This document shows, piece after piece, positions 1 through 6,071 of a DNA stretch of 6,629 nt. Within the stretch, counting starts at the first letter, position 1. The number at the start of each line of letters is the position of its first letter. This DNA comes from Donghicola sp036139795 (GTDB lineage Bacteria > Pseudomonadota > Alphaproteobacteria > Rhodobacterales > Rhodobacteraceae): contig JAYZYX010000109.1 in assembly GCA_036139795.1 (NCBI GenBank), positions 1 to 6,629 on the forward strand. Direction: 5' to 3'. The translations under genes were made by a program, and so were the position numbers. Under the pieces are notes generated by a model. That model worked only from the letters and a program-made list of their open reading frames with translations. It was not told where the DNA came from and searched no databases.

Positions 1-151
1 CGCCCCCTTCCGGGATGACGGCGGCCAAGGGCGCCTCTTGGGCGACAGCGGTTTCCGCCAGCGCGTAGACCGTTGCAATGCCAGAAAGCAGGCGGGCGGT
101 GTCCCCTTCGCGGACAATCACGCCGCCGCCGATCAGTTGAGACAAGTGCAT
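1..151 (-). CDS. gguC: GguC/AraD1-like protein, N-terminal part only (cut by window edge)
   Basis: Only the first 50 codons are visible, beginning MHLSQLIGGGVIVREGDTAR and continuing through TVYALAETAV. The ATG at 151-149 lies 4 nt after the gguB stop, with a weak AGGG ribosome-binding site inside the end of gguB, so translation is probably coupled. The N-terminal pattern (a short beta start, then 'VREGD..RLLSG..TVYALA') and the position directly after chvE-gguA-gguB fit the GguC/AraD1 family. Members of that family belong to the fumarylacetoacetase-like hydrolase fold, and some are reported to act in pentose (arabonate) breakdown. Function in this organism is inferred: it is likely cytoplasmic processing of an imported sugar acid. 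The catalytic domain lies outside the window, so no active-site residue can be checked. It could be another FAH-superfamily protein, or an unrelated gene that happens to follow the transporter. Confidence 0.7.
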   Translation of the reverse strand, partial: MHLSQLIGGGVIVREGDTARLLSGIATVYALAETAVAQEAPLAAVIPEGG

Positions 152-155
152 TGGA

Positions 156-1367
156 TCAACCCTGCTTTTGCTTGTTGTAGACGTCAAAGATCACAGCCGC
201 CAACAGCACCAGCCCCTTGATCATCTGCTGATAGTCGATGCCGATCCCGACGATGGACATACCGTTGTTCATCACACCCATGATAAACGCACCGACCACA
301 GCGCCCACGATCTTGCCCGAGCCACCAGACATGGACGCCCCGCCGATAAAGACCGCCGCGATCACGTCCAGTTCCATCCCGAAACCGGCCTTGGGGGTTG
401 CAGTGTTCAGACGCGCCGCAAAGATGAGCCCCGCCAGCGCCGCCAGAACGCCCATGTTCACAAAGGCAAAGAAGGTCAGACGTTCGGTCTTGATCCCCGA
501 CAGCTTCGCCGCCTTTTCGTTGCCACCAAGAGCATAGACGCGGCGACCGATCACGGTGTTCTGGGTGATAAAGGCATAGATCACGATCAGAATGCCCATC
601 GTCACCAGAACGTTCGGCAGACCGCGGAAGGTCGACAGCTTGAACGTCAGGAACATCAGCGCCCCAAGCACGATCACGTTGCGCCCCCAGAAGAAGGCCG
701 AAGGCTCGCCTTCAATCCCGTAGGCTTTCGCACGGGCGCGGCCCCGCAGACCCAGCCAGATGATGACCATCGAGGCCACGGCACCCACGCTGAGCGCCAG
801 CAGGTTGAAGTTGCGCGCCCCGACAGCCTCAGCGATGGGACTGGTCAAAGTCTGCGGGAAGATATCCGAGACAAAACCCGTGGACAGTACCTGAAAGCTT
901 TGAGGGAATGGGCCAACCGATTGCCCTTCTAACAGCCACAGCGAGGCCCCACGGAACACCAGCATCCCCGCCAGCGTGGCGATAAAACTGGGAATGCGCC
1001 AGAAGGCCACCCAATAACCCTGCGCCGCGCCGATCAGACCGCCAAGCACAAGGCAGACAGGGATCGTGACTGCGACGGGGATGTTGTAGTTCACGATCAT
1101 CACTGCCGCCAAAGCGCCAATGAACCCCATGACCGATCCGACCGAGAGGTCGATATGCCCCGCCACAATCACGATCAGCATGCCCAAAGCCATGATGATG
1201 ATGTAGCTGTTTTGCAGGAACAGGTTGGTGATGTTGACGGGGCGCATCAAAGTGCCCTCGGTCACAATCTGGAAGAACGCCATGATGGCGATCAGGGCAA
1301 ACAGCAGGCCGTAATCGCGCATGTGCGCTGAAAGATAGGCCTTCAATCCTTTGGATTCGCGGGTCAT
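156..1367 (-). CDS. gguB: Sugar ABC transporter permease GguB/MmsB (XylH-like)
   Basis: This 403-residue integral inner-membrane protein should dimerise to form the sugar channel that receives substrate from ChvE and is powered by GguA. It is rich in hydrophobic segments (about ten), for example residues 20-35, 55-69, 79-93, 98-115, 189-206, 231-242, 252-267, 299-318 and 354-372. Landmarks of the BPD_transp_2 (CUT2) permease family are GHIDLSVGS (70-78), ALGGNEKAAKLSGI (279-292, the cytoplasmic ATPase-contact loop) and FIGGASMSGGSG (340-351). Its length matches XylH/MmsB, which are longer than RbsC because of a mid-protein insertion. A start 25 codons further upstream is open, but it would lie deep inside gguA and adds a non-homologous polar tail. 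The ATG at 1367 is preferred because it has a GAGGA Shine-Dalgarno at 5 nt spacing and is followed by MTRESKGLKAYL. The gap to gguA is 10 nt, indicating one transcript. Confidence 0.93.
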   Translation of the reverse strand: MTRESKGLKAYLSAHMRDYGLLFALIAIMAFFQIVTEGTLMRPVNITNLFLQNSYIIIMALGMLIVIVAGHIDLSVGSVMGFIGALAAVMIVNYNIPVAVTIPVCLVLGGLIGAAQGYWVAFWRIPSFIATLAGMLVFRGASLWLLEGQSVGPFPQSFQVLSTGFVSDIFPQTLTSPIAEAVGARNFNLLALSVGAVASMVIIWLGLRGRARAKAYGIEGEPSAFFWGRNVIVLGALMFLTFKLSTFRGLPNVLVTMGILIVIYAFITQNTVIGRRVYALGGNEKAAKLSGIKTERLTFFAFVNMGVLAALAGLIFAARLNTATPKAGFGMELDVIAAVFIGGASMSGGSGKIVGAVVGAFIMGVMNNGMSIVGIGIDYQQMIKGLVLLAAVIFDVYNKQKQG

Positions 1368-1372
1368 TTTCG

Positions 1373-1378
1373 TCCTCT
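1373..1378 (-). promoter_or_regulatory. Ribosome-binding site that fixes the gguB start
   Basis: AGAGGA on the minus strand overlaps the gguA stop codon and stands 5 nt before the ATG at 1367. This supports the internal start of gguB over the longer upstream reading and suggests ribosomes finishing gguA pass straight on to gguB. Confidence 0.7.
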
Positions 1379-2895
1379 TACTCTGTGACGATGAGCGACA
1401 TGATACGCTCTTGCGATGCCTCTGACGCTGGCATTTCGCCAACGAAGGCCCCTTCGTTCATGACATAGATGCGGTCACACATCCCCAGAAGCTCGGGCAT
1501 TTCCGAGCTGATCATCACCACCCCTTTGCCTTGGGCAGATAGCTCGTTGATGATCGAATAAATTTCATACTTCGCGCCCACGTCGATACCGCGGGTTGGC
1601 TCGTCCAGGATCAGAACCTCAGGGCCAGTGAACAGCCATTTCCCAAGCACAACCTTCTGCTGGTTGCCACCCGAGAGGTTCCCCACCTTCTGGAATACCG
1701 ACGGTGTACGGGTGCCAAGAGCCTTACGGTAGCGCTCGGCCACTTCGGTTTCAGCGTTCTCATCCAGAACACCCCGCGTGCTGACGCCTTCCAGCTTGGC
1801 CAGCGTGGTGTTGAACTTGATGCTTTCATCCAGCACCAGACCCAGCGATTTCCGATCCTCGGTCACATAGGCCAACCCCGCCTTGATCGCGCGGTCCACG
1901 CTACTGAGGTCCACAGCGCTGCCCTTCAGCCGCGCCTTGCCCGAGATATTGCGTCCCCAGCTACGGCCAAAGATCGACATCGCCAGTTCGGTTCGGCCAG
2001 AGCCCATGAGGCCCGCGATTCCCACAACCTCACCGGCGCGGACGTTAAAGCTGATATCGCGGATGACCTGCCGTTCGGTGTGTTCAGGGTGCCAGACGTT
2101 CCAGCCTTCGACCTCTAGCAGCAGATCGCCAGCAAGCCGTGTCCGTTCCGGATAACGATGGGACATGTCGCGTCCAACCATATCGCGGACGATGTCATCC
2201 TCTTCGAAACCGGCTTTGGCATCCAGTGTGGACACCGCCATACCATCACGAATAACGGTAACAGTATCAGCGACATAGCGGACTTCGTTCAACTTGTGAC
2301 TGATGATGATGCAGGTCACGCCCTGCGCCTTCAGTTCCAGCATCAGGTCCAGAAGCTTGCGGCTGTCATTCTCTTGTAGCGCGGCGGTCGGCTCATCCAA
2401 AATCAAAAGGCGCACGTCTTTGGCCAAGGCCTTTGCGATCTCGACCAACTGCTGTTTGCCCACGCCAATGCGATCAACGATGGTGCCGGGTGCTTCGGTC
2501 AGGCCGACTTTGCGCAGCAACTCTTCGGTCCGGCGAAAGGTCTCGTGCCAGTTCATCACGCCGCCAGACTGGCGTTCGTTCCCGATGAACAGGTTTTCGG
2601 CGATGGACAATTCAGGGATCAGGGCCAGTTCCTGATGAATGATCACGATGCCCTGATCTTCGCTGTCGCGCAGGTTCCGGAACTGGGCCAGAGCGCCCCC
2701 GTAATGGATTTCCCCGTCATAGGTGCCCACCGGATAGACGCCGGACAGAACCTTCATAAGCGTGGATTTACCGGCGCCGTTCTCACCGCAGATCGCGTGG
2801 ATTTCCCCTTCGCGCACCTTAAGGTTCACCTGATCCAAAGCCTTCACGCCGGGGAATTCTTTGGTGATGTCCTTCATCTCCAGAAGGATGGACAT
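1378..2895 (-). CDS. gguA: Sugar ABC transporter ATP-binding protein GguA/MmsA (double ATPase)
   Basis: This 505-residue cytoplasmic ATPase carries two fused nucleotide-binding domains and energises monosaccharide import with GguB and ChvE. Domain 1 has Walker A GENGAGKST (37-45), Q-loop HQE (87-89), a degenerate signature IGVGKQQL (143-150), Walker B LLILDEP (163-169) and switch His200. Domain 2 starts near 260. Its P-loop GLMGSGRTE (295-303) has Arg in place of the catalytic Lys, while its signature LSGGNQQ (407-413) and Walker B VLILDEP (427-433) are canonical. In its H-loop region the usual His is replaced by SSE. This asymmetry is the norm for CUT2 sugar ATPases (RbsA, XylG, MmsA), so one competent and one degenerate site are expected rather than damage. 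The ATG at 2895 gives the family-typical N-terminus (MSILLEMKDITKEFPGVKAL). Its Shine-Dalgarno is weak (ACGGGG), which is consistent with lower expression than chvE. An intrinsic terminator precedes it. Confidence 0.95.
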   Translation of the reverse strand: MSILLEMKDITKEFPGVKALDQVNLKVREGEIHAICGENGAGKSTLMKVLSGVYPVGTYDGEIHYGGALAQFRNLRDSEDQGIVIIHQELALIPELSIAENLFIGNERQSGGVMNWHETFRRTEELLRKVGLTEAPGTIVDRIGVGKQQLVEIAKALAKDVRLLILDEPTAALQENDSRKLLDLMLELKAQGVTCIIISHKLNEVRYVADTVTVIRDGMAVSTLDAKAGFEEDDIVRDMVGRDMSHRYPERTRLAGDLLLEVEGWNVWHPEHTERQVIRDISFNVRAGEVVGIAGLMGSGRTELAMSIFGRSWGRNISGKARLKGSAVDLSSVDRAIKAGLAYVTEDRKSLGLVLDESIKFNTTLAKLEGVSTRGVLDENAETEVAERYRKALGTRTPSVFQKVGNLSGGNQQKVVLGKWLFTGPEVLILDEPTRGIDVGAKYEIYSIINELSAQGKGVVMISSEMPELLGMCDRIYVMNEGAFVGEMPASEASQERIMSLIVTE

Positions 2896-2924
2896 GGGCT
2901 ATACCCCGTCTTGATAAGTCTTTG

Positions 2925-2966
2925 AAAAAACGGGCCGCCCCGCCCATGAGGCAGCAGGCGACCCGT
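2925..2966 (-). terminator. Intrinsic terminator between chvE and gguA
   Basis: On the minus strand ACGGGTCGCC (2966-2957) pairs with GGCGGCCCGT (2939-2930): a 10-bp stem with one G-U pair and a 17-nt loop that can itself fold slightly. Six T residues (2930-2925) follow. It starts 13 nt after the chvE stop and ends 29 nt before gguA. The likely role is partial termination, so the abundant binding protein is made in excess while read-through supplies gguA-gguB. No convincing separate promoter for gguA is visible after the T-run. Confidence 0.8.
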
Positions 2967-2979
2967 CTGGGAGCAACGC

Positions 2980-4032
2980 TTACTTGATCTGGTCTGCGGT
3001 GTAGTAACCCGAACCGATCAGGATCTCTTCCCAGTTGCTGACGTCAACGGGAACAGGTTCCAGCAGGTAGGACGGAACGACTTTCACGCCGTTGTCATAA
3101 GTGCTGGTGTCGTTGATCTCGGGCTCATTGCCCTGCAACATCGCGTCCACCATCTTCACGGTCACGCCTGCCAGCGCACGGGTGTCTTTGAAGATGGTCG
3201 AATACTGCTCGCCCGCGAGGATCGACTTGACCGAGGGGATTTCGGCGTCCTGACCCGACACAATCGGCATCTTCAGATCGCCCGAGCCATAGCCAACACC
3301 TTTGAGCGACGACAGAATACCGATCGACAGACCGTCATAGGGCGACAGAACGCCGTGGACTTCTTTGTCAGTGTAGTTGGCGGACAGGATGTTATCCATG
3401 CGGGCCTGAGCAACCGCGCCGTCCCAACGCAGGGTACCAACCTTGTCCATGCCCATCTGGCCGGACTGGATCACAATAGTGCCCGCGTCGATCAGGGGCT
3501 GAAGGACGCTCATAGCGCCGTTGTAGAAGAAGTATGCGTTGTTATCGTCGGGCGAGCCGCCGAAGAGTTCCACGTTATAGGGGCCATCGCCGAAACGCTC
3601 TTTCAGGCCGTTAACCACGCTGGTCGCCTGCTGCACGCCGACCTTGAAGTTGTCGAAGGTCGCGTAATAGTCCACATCGCCGCTGTCACGGATCAGACGG
3701 TCATAGGCGATAACCTTGATGCCCGACGCAGCGGCGTTGCCCAGTGCGTTCGACAGGGTGGTGCCGTCAATCGCCGCGATAACCAGAACGTCCACGCCCT
3801 TGGTGATCATGTTCTCGATCTGGGCCAGCTGGTTGGGGATGTCATCCTCGGCGTATTGCAGGTCGGTGTCATAGCCCGCAGCGCCAAACTGCTCGACCAT
3901 CGAGTTACCGTCCGAAATCCAGCGCGACGACGATTTGGTGGGCATCGAGATGCCAACGGTTGCCGCATCTGCCGCTGCTGAGAATGCAATAACAGAGATC
4001 GCGAGCGCACCCGCAAATTTGAAAAGTTTCAT
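2980..4032 (-). CDS. chvE: ChvE-type periplasmic multiple-monosaccharide-binding protein
   Basis: This 350-residue sugar-binding protein of the periplasmic-binding-protein I class delivers monosaccharides to GguAB. A classical Sec signal peptide covers residues 1-23 (KLFK, hydrophobic core AGALAISVIAFSAA, cleavage after ADA). There is no lipobox, so the mature protein should be soluble. ChvE hallmarks follow: VGISMPTKSSSRW (26-38), DDIPNQLAQIENM (63-75), YDRLIR (110-115), ELFGGSPDDNNA (155-166), SPYDGLSIG (230-238), VSGQDAE (258-264) and EQYSTIFKDTR. By analogy with ChvE, Asp111/Arg112 and Asp262 are likely sugar contacts. Agrobacterium ChvE binds several aldoses (arabinose, galactose, glucose, xylose) and also works with a sensor kinase in virulence. 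No such partner is seen here, so uptake is the supported role. The longer reading from 4062 is rejected because the ATG at 4032 has a near-perfect Shine-Dalgarno and starts the signal peptide. Confidence 0.95.
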   Translation of the reverse strand: MKLFKFAGALAISVIAFSAAADAATVGISMPTKSSSRWISDGNSMVEQFGAAGYDTDLQYAEDDIPNQLAQIENMITKGVDVLVIAAIDGTTLSNALGNAAASGIKVIAYDRLIRDSGDVDYYATFDNFKVGVQQATSVVNGLKERFGDGPYNVELFGGSPDDNNAYFFYNGAMSVLQPLIDAGTIVIQSGQMGMDKVGTLRWDGAVAQARMDNILSANYTDKEVHGVLSPYDGLSIGILSSLKGVGYGSGDLKMPIVSGQDAEIPSVKSILAGEQYSTIFKDTRALAGVTVKMVDAMLQGNEPEINDTSTYDNGVKVVPSYLLEPVPVDVSNWEEILIGSGYYTADQIK

Positions 4033-4036
4033 GTTG

Positions 4037-4045
4037 TTCCTCCCT
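4037..4045 (-). promoter_or_regulatory. Strong ribosome-binding site of chvE
   Basis: AGGGAGGAA on the minus strand, with its GGAGG core 6 nt before the ATG at 4032, is the best Shine-Dalgarno in the window. It sets the chvE start and fits the high translation expected of a binding protein. The gguA and gbpR sites are much weaker. Confidence 0.8.
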
Positions 4046-4074
4046 TGAGAGGCGGCCTCCACACCACCTCTGAC

Positions 4075-4094
4075 AGGCCCGTTCGCGCGGGCCT
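4075..4094 (-). other. GC-rich stem-loop in the chvE 5' leader
   Basis: AGGCCCG and CGGGCCT form a 7-bp perfect stem around a 6-nt loop (CGCGAA as read on the minus strand). It lies 42 nt upstream of the chvE ATG. No T-run follows on either strand, so it is not a standard terminator. If the proposed promoter is right, the stem-loop sits at or very near the 5' end of the chvE mRNA, where such structures can protect a transcript from decay. The pairing is seen; the role is inference. Confidence 0.5.
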
Positions 4095-4102
4095 TGCATA
4101 AG

Positions 4103-4131
4103 GTTGTAAAAAGCTTTCATATAACAAACAA
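4103..4131 (-). promoter_or_regulatory. Candidate chvE promoter
   Basis: On the minus strand TTGTTT (4131-4126) and TACAAC (4108-4103) are separated by 17 nt, matching sigma-70 boxes at 3/6 and 4/6. Transcription would start near 4096, giving a leader of about 64 nt that begins with the GC-rich stem-loop. The weak boxes fit a gene that needs an activator. Other placements in this AT-rich patch are possible. Confidence 0.35.
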
Positions 4132-4143
4132 ATTCTGAATAAT
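4115..4143 (+). promoter_or_regulatory. Candidate gbpR promoter (overlaps the chvE promoter)
   Basis: TTTCAT (4115-4120) and AATAAT (4138-4143, 5/6 to TATAAT) are spaced by 17 nt and would start transcription near 4150, about 17 nt before the ATG. An alternative -10 is TATAAC at 4120-4125, also 5/6, but with no good -35 at the right distance. The overlap with the opposing chvE promoter would make the two genes compete for polymerase. Weak evidence. Confidence 0.25.
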
Positions 4144-4166
4144 GCGATCAACATACCAAAAACGTT

Positions 4167-5111
4167 ATGCCAGCTTCTTTACGAAACCTGCGCCCTGCCC
4201 AAGCCCGCCTGATTGCCGCCATCCACCAGCATGGCCAGTTGCAGACGGCGGCAACCGCCTGCCACATGTCGCAACCTGCGGCCTCGCGCATATTGGCGGA
4301 ACTGGAAAAAACGCTAGAGACACCGCTGTTCCTGCGCACCCCAAAGGGGATGGAGCCGACAGCCGCCGGTGAACTGGTTGCCCGCCATGCAGCACGTCTA
4401 AGCCATGACCTTTATCTACTAAGTTCGGAGTTCGAGGCCCTGCGCGGTGGGCAGGCTGGGGCAGTGCGTGTTGGCGCAGTGACCGGCCCTGCCCTTGGCC
4501 AGTTGGTTCCCGCCATCCAACGCATCAAGGAAGAGACGCCGAACATCGACATCTCGGTCGAGGTGGCGCCCTCGGTGATCCTGTCCCGCAGGCTAGAGGC
4601 CGGAGATCTGGATTTTGCCCTATGCCGCCTGCCCGCCACCGTGGACAGCCGTGACTATATCGTCGAGCCTGCGCGGGACGAGATTGTCCGCCTGTTGGTC
4701 CGCACCGGTCACCCGATGCTGAGCGAAGATCCGATGCCCATCAGCGCCCTGCACCACCTGCCGTGGGTCTTGCAGGAACGAGGCGCACCGATCCGCAGCG
4801 CAATCGAGACCGCTTTTGCGGACGAAAGCCTGAGCACGCCCGACGACGTGATCACCACGTCTTCGCTGCTGCTGATCATCGCGCTACTCAGCCGAAGCGA
4901 TGCAATTGCGCCCATCTCGCAAGAGGTGGTCAACCTGCTGCTGGACGCGCCGGTCTCGGCCTCTTTCGGGATGTTGCAACTGAACCGCCCCATCACGGTC
5001 GAGCCCTATATGATCGTGCGCAACCGTGACCGGACCATCACCCAAGCCGCCGAACGTCTACTGGATGCGGTCCGGCAGAACATCCGTCAGCTTGGACCAC
5101 ACGCCTTTTAA
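4167..5111 (+). CDS. gbpR: LysR-family regulator, GbpR-like, divergent from chvE
   Basis: This 314-residue protein has the standard LysR layout and length. The N-terminal winged helix-turn-helix spans about residues 8-66, with recognition region TAATACHMSQPAASRILAEL (27-46), then PLFLRTPKGMEPTAAGE (53-69). A linker helix leads to an effector-binding domain from about 95 (VRVGAV) to 300. In Agrobacterium the LysR protein GbpR controls chvE in response to sugars. The same head-to-head arrangement here (134 nt between starts) supports the same job: sensing a sugar or a metabolite of it and controlling the chvE-ggu unit. The exact inducer is unknown. An in-frame TAA at 4140-4142 and no start codon between it and 4167 leave ATG 4167 as the only sensible start, although no Shine-Dalgarno is visible. 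The stop lies in a hairpin shared with the convergent gene. Confidence 0.85.
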   Translation: MPASLRNLRPAQARLIAAIHQHGQLQTAATACHMSQPAASRILAELEKTLETPLFLRTPKGMEPTAAGELVARHAARLSHDLYLLSSEFEALRGGQAGAVRVGAVTGPALGQLVPAIQRIKEETPNIDISVEVAPSVILSRRLEAGDLDFALCRLPATVDSRDYIVEPARDEIVRLLVRTGHPMLSEDPMPISALHHLPWVLQERGAPIRSAIETAFADESLSTPDDVITTSSLLLIIALLSRSDAIAPISQEVVNLLLDAPVSASFGMLQLNRPITVEPYMIVRNRDRTITQAAERLLDAVRQNIRQLGPHAF

Positions 5112-5117
5112 GGCGTG
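5100..5117. terminator. Hairpin between convergent gbpR and glycosyltransferase genes
   Basis: CACGCCT and AGGCGTG form a 7-bp stem around a 4-nt TTTA loop. The structure includes the gbpR stop codon and lies 10 nt from the opposing gene's stop. It is symmetrical enough to work for both directions, but neither side carries a T-run, so it may be a weak terminator or a transcript-end stabiliser rather than a canonical one. Confidence 0.4.
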
Positions 5118-5126
5118 GGGATCGAC

Positions 5127-6071
5127 TTAAGCCGTACCCGCCACGCAGCGCCCCATCAACGCATCCAGCCGTGCTTGCCAACGGCTATCGTCCCGCACAC
5201 CTAGGCGGCGGCGGTGGTCATAAAGACGATCAGACCAAGCGGCGATCCGTTCAGGTGACTGGTGCGATTGCGGCACCTCACCGGGCAGCAAAGGGCATAG
5301 GGTGCTGTGGGCCTCAAGTTCGTCTCGGGTGTAGATGATCCCGCGCTGAGTCAGCGCCTTGCCGATCACCTCTTTGCGGCAGGCCCGTTGTAGATCGGCC
5401 TTAGAAATGGTCACCGCCCCTTCGTGGCGGCGGTAAACCACATAGGTTTCGGACAGGTTCCGCGCCTCGCCGAATTCCAGCAAGCGCAAGAACAGCTCTT
5501 GATCCTGACGGACCCGCAACGTGTCCAGATAATAGATCGCGTGTTCGGGGATACGGGCGCGGTCGATCATGATCGTCGGGTGCAGCATGGGGGTGCGGAA
5601 CCACAGCTCTTGCCGCACGTCCTCGGGATCACTGGGGCAATCATGCATCCGTTCATCCGCCTGCCCGCCATCCTGCAAGATGCGAACATTGGTTCCACAC
5701 AGCACCAGTTGCGGCTCATTGCGGAAGGCATAAAGCTGCGCGGCAAAGCGGCCGGGCATGCTGATATCATCCGCATCCATACGCGCCACATAACGGCCCT
5801 GCGCCGCCTCTAACCCCGCATTCAGGGCCTTGGGCAAACCCTTGTTCTGCGGCAGATCAATCAGCTTTAGCCGAGGATCGCGCATCCGGCGCAGACGGTC
5901 CGCACTGTCATCGCTAGAGCCATCGTTGACTACCAGCAATTCAATGTCGCCAAAGCCGTCCTCAAGGATGCTCTGCGCCGCCTCGCAGACCGTATCGGCT
6001 CCATTGTAGACCGGCATCACGACCGAAACGACGGGCCTTGGCGGGCGGCTAACATAGGGCGCACTATCCAT
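5127..6071 (-). CDS. Family 2 glycosyltransferase
   Basis: This 314-residue protein should transfer a sugar from a nucleotide-activated donor. The GT-A fold begins with VVSVVMPVYNG (14-24), followed by ELLVVNDGSSDDS (44-56), NKGLPKALNAGLEAAQGRYVARMDADD in pieces over 76-102, with the metal-binding DADD at 99-102. Next come TPMLHPTIMIDR (160-171) and QDQELFLRL (189-197), where Asp190 is the likely catalytic base. No membrane segment is evident, so it is probably cytoplasmic or membrane-associated. The C-terminal ~100 residues are charged and unassigned. The ATG at 6071 overlaps the end of the upstream AMP-ligase gene by 8 nt. A longer reading from 6167 would lie wholly within that gene and adds a non-homologous Arg/Cys-rich tail. 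Acceptor, donor and product cannot be told. Surface polysaccharide or glycan decoration is the usual setting for such enzymes. Confidence 0.88.
   Translation of the reverse strand: MDSAPYVSRPPRPVVSVVMPVYNGADTVCEAAQSILEDGFGDIELLVVNDGSSDDSADRLRRMRDPRLKLIDLPQNKGLPKALNAGLEAAQGRYVARMDADDISMPGRFAAQLYAFRNEPQLVLCGTNVRILQDGGQADERMHDCPSDPEDVRQELWFRTPMLHPTIMIDRARIPEHAIYYLDTLRVRQDQELFLRLLEFGEARNLSETYVVYRRHEGAVTISKADLQRACRKEVIGKALTQRGIIYTRDELEAHSTLCPLLPGEVPQSHQSPERIAAWSDRLYDHRRRLGVRDDSRWQARLDALMGRCVAGTA

Larger units (their letters stand above)
4096..4170. repeat. Imperfect inverted repeat spanning the chvE-gbpR divergent region (operator candidate)
   Basis: GCATAAGGTT (4096-4105) and AACGTTATGC (4161-4170) are inverted copies matching at 9 of 10 bases, separated by 55 nt. 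The right arm covers the gbpR ATG, and the left arm covers the likely chvE transcription start and -10. A related ATAAC lies between them at 4121-4125. The two arms could be paired sites for the LysR-type regulator, giving chvE control and autorepression. The spacing is longer than a single classical T-N11-A site, so the operator assignment is tentative. Confidence 0.35.

Noticed and set aside
168..932. A 254-codon open frame on the plus strand, antisense to gguB.
   Set aside because: The translation is rich in His, Asp, Gln and Arg with no domain, as expected opposite a GC-rich membrane-protein gene. gguB on the other strand is unmistakable.
1378..2895. Degenerate second Walker A (Arg in place of Lys) in GguA as possible loss of function.
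   Set aside because: This substitution and the missing switch His in domain 2 are characteristic of the whole CUT2 double-ATPase family.
2158..2925. Several open frames of 73-126 codons on the plus strand opposite gguA.
   Set aside because: They overlap one another and the conserved ATPase motifs on the other strand; low-complexity shadow translations.
3355..3981. A 208-codon open frame on the plus strand, antisense to chvE.
   Set aside because: Complementary shadow of a highly conserved chvE; there is no ribosome-binding site or recognisable domain.
4037..4069. Possible switch in which a CCTC in the chvE leader pairs either with an upstream GAGG or with the Shine-Dalgarno.
   Set aside because: The alternative stems are only 4-5 bp and not convincing as a riboswitch or translational switch; no known ligand-binding core is visible.
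5401..5813. Open frames on both strands within the glycosyltransferase gene (67-129 codons).
   Set aside because: Shadow frames within a gene with clear GT2 motifs; no start signals or domains.
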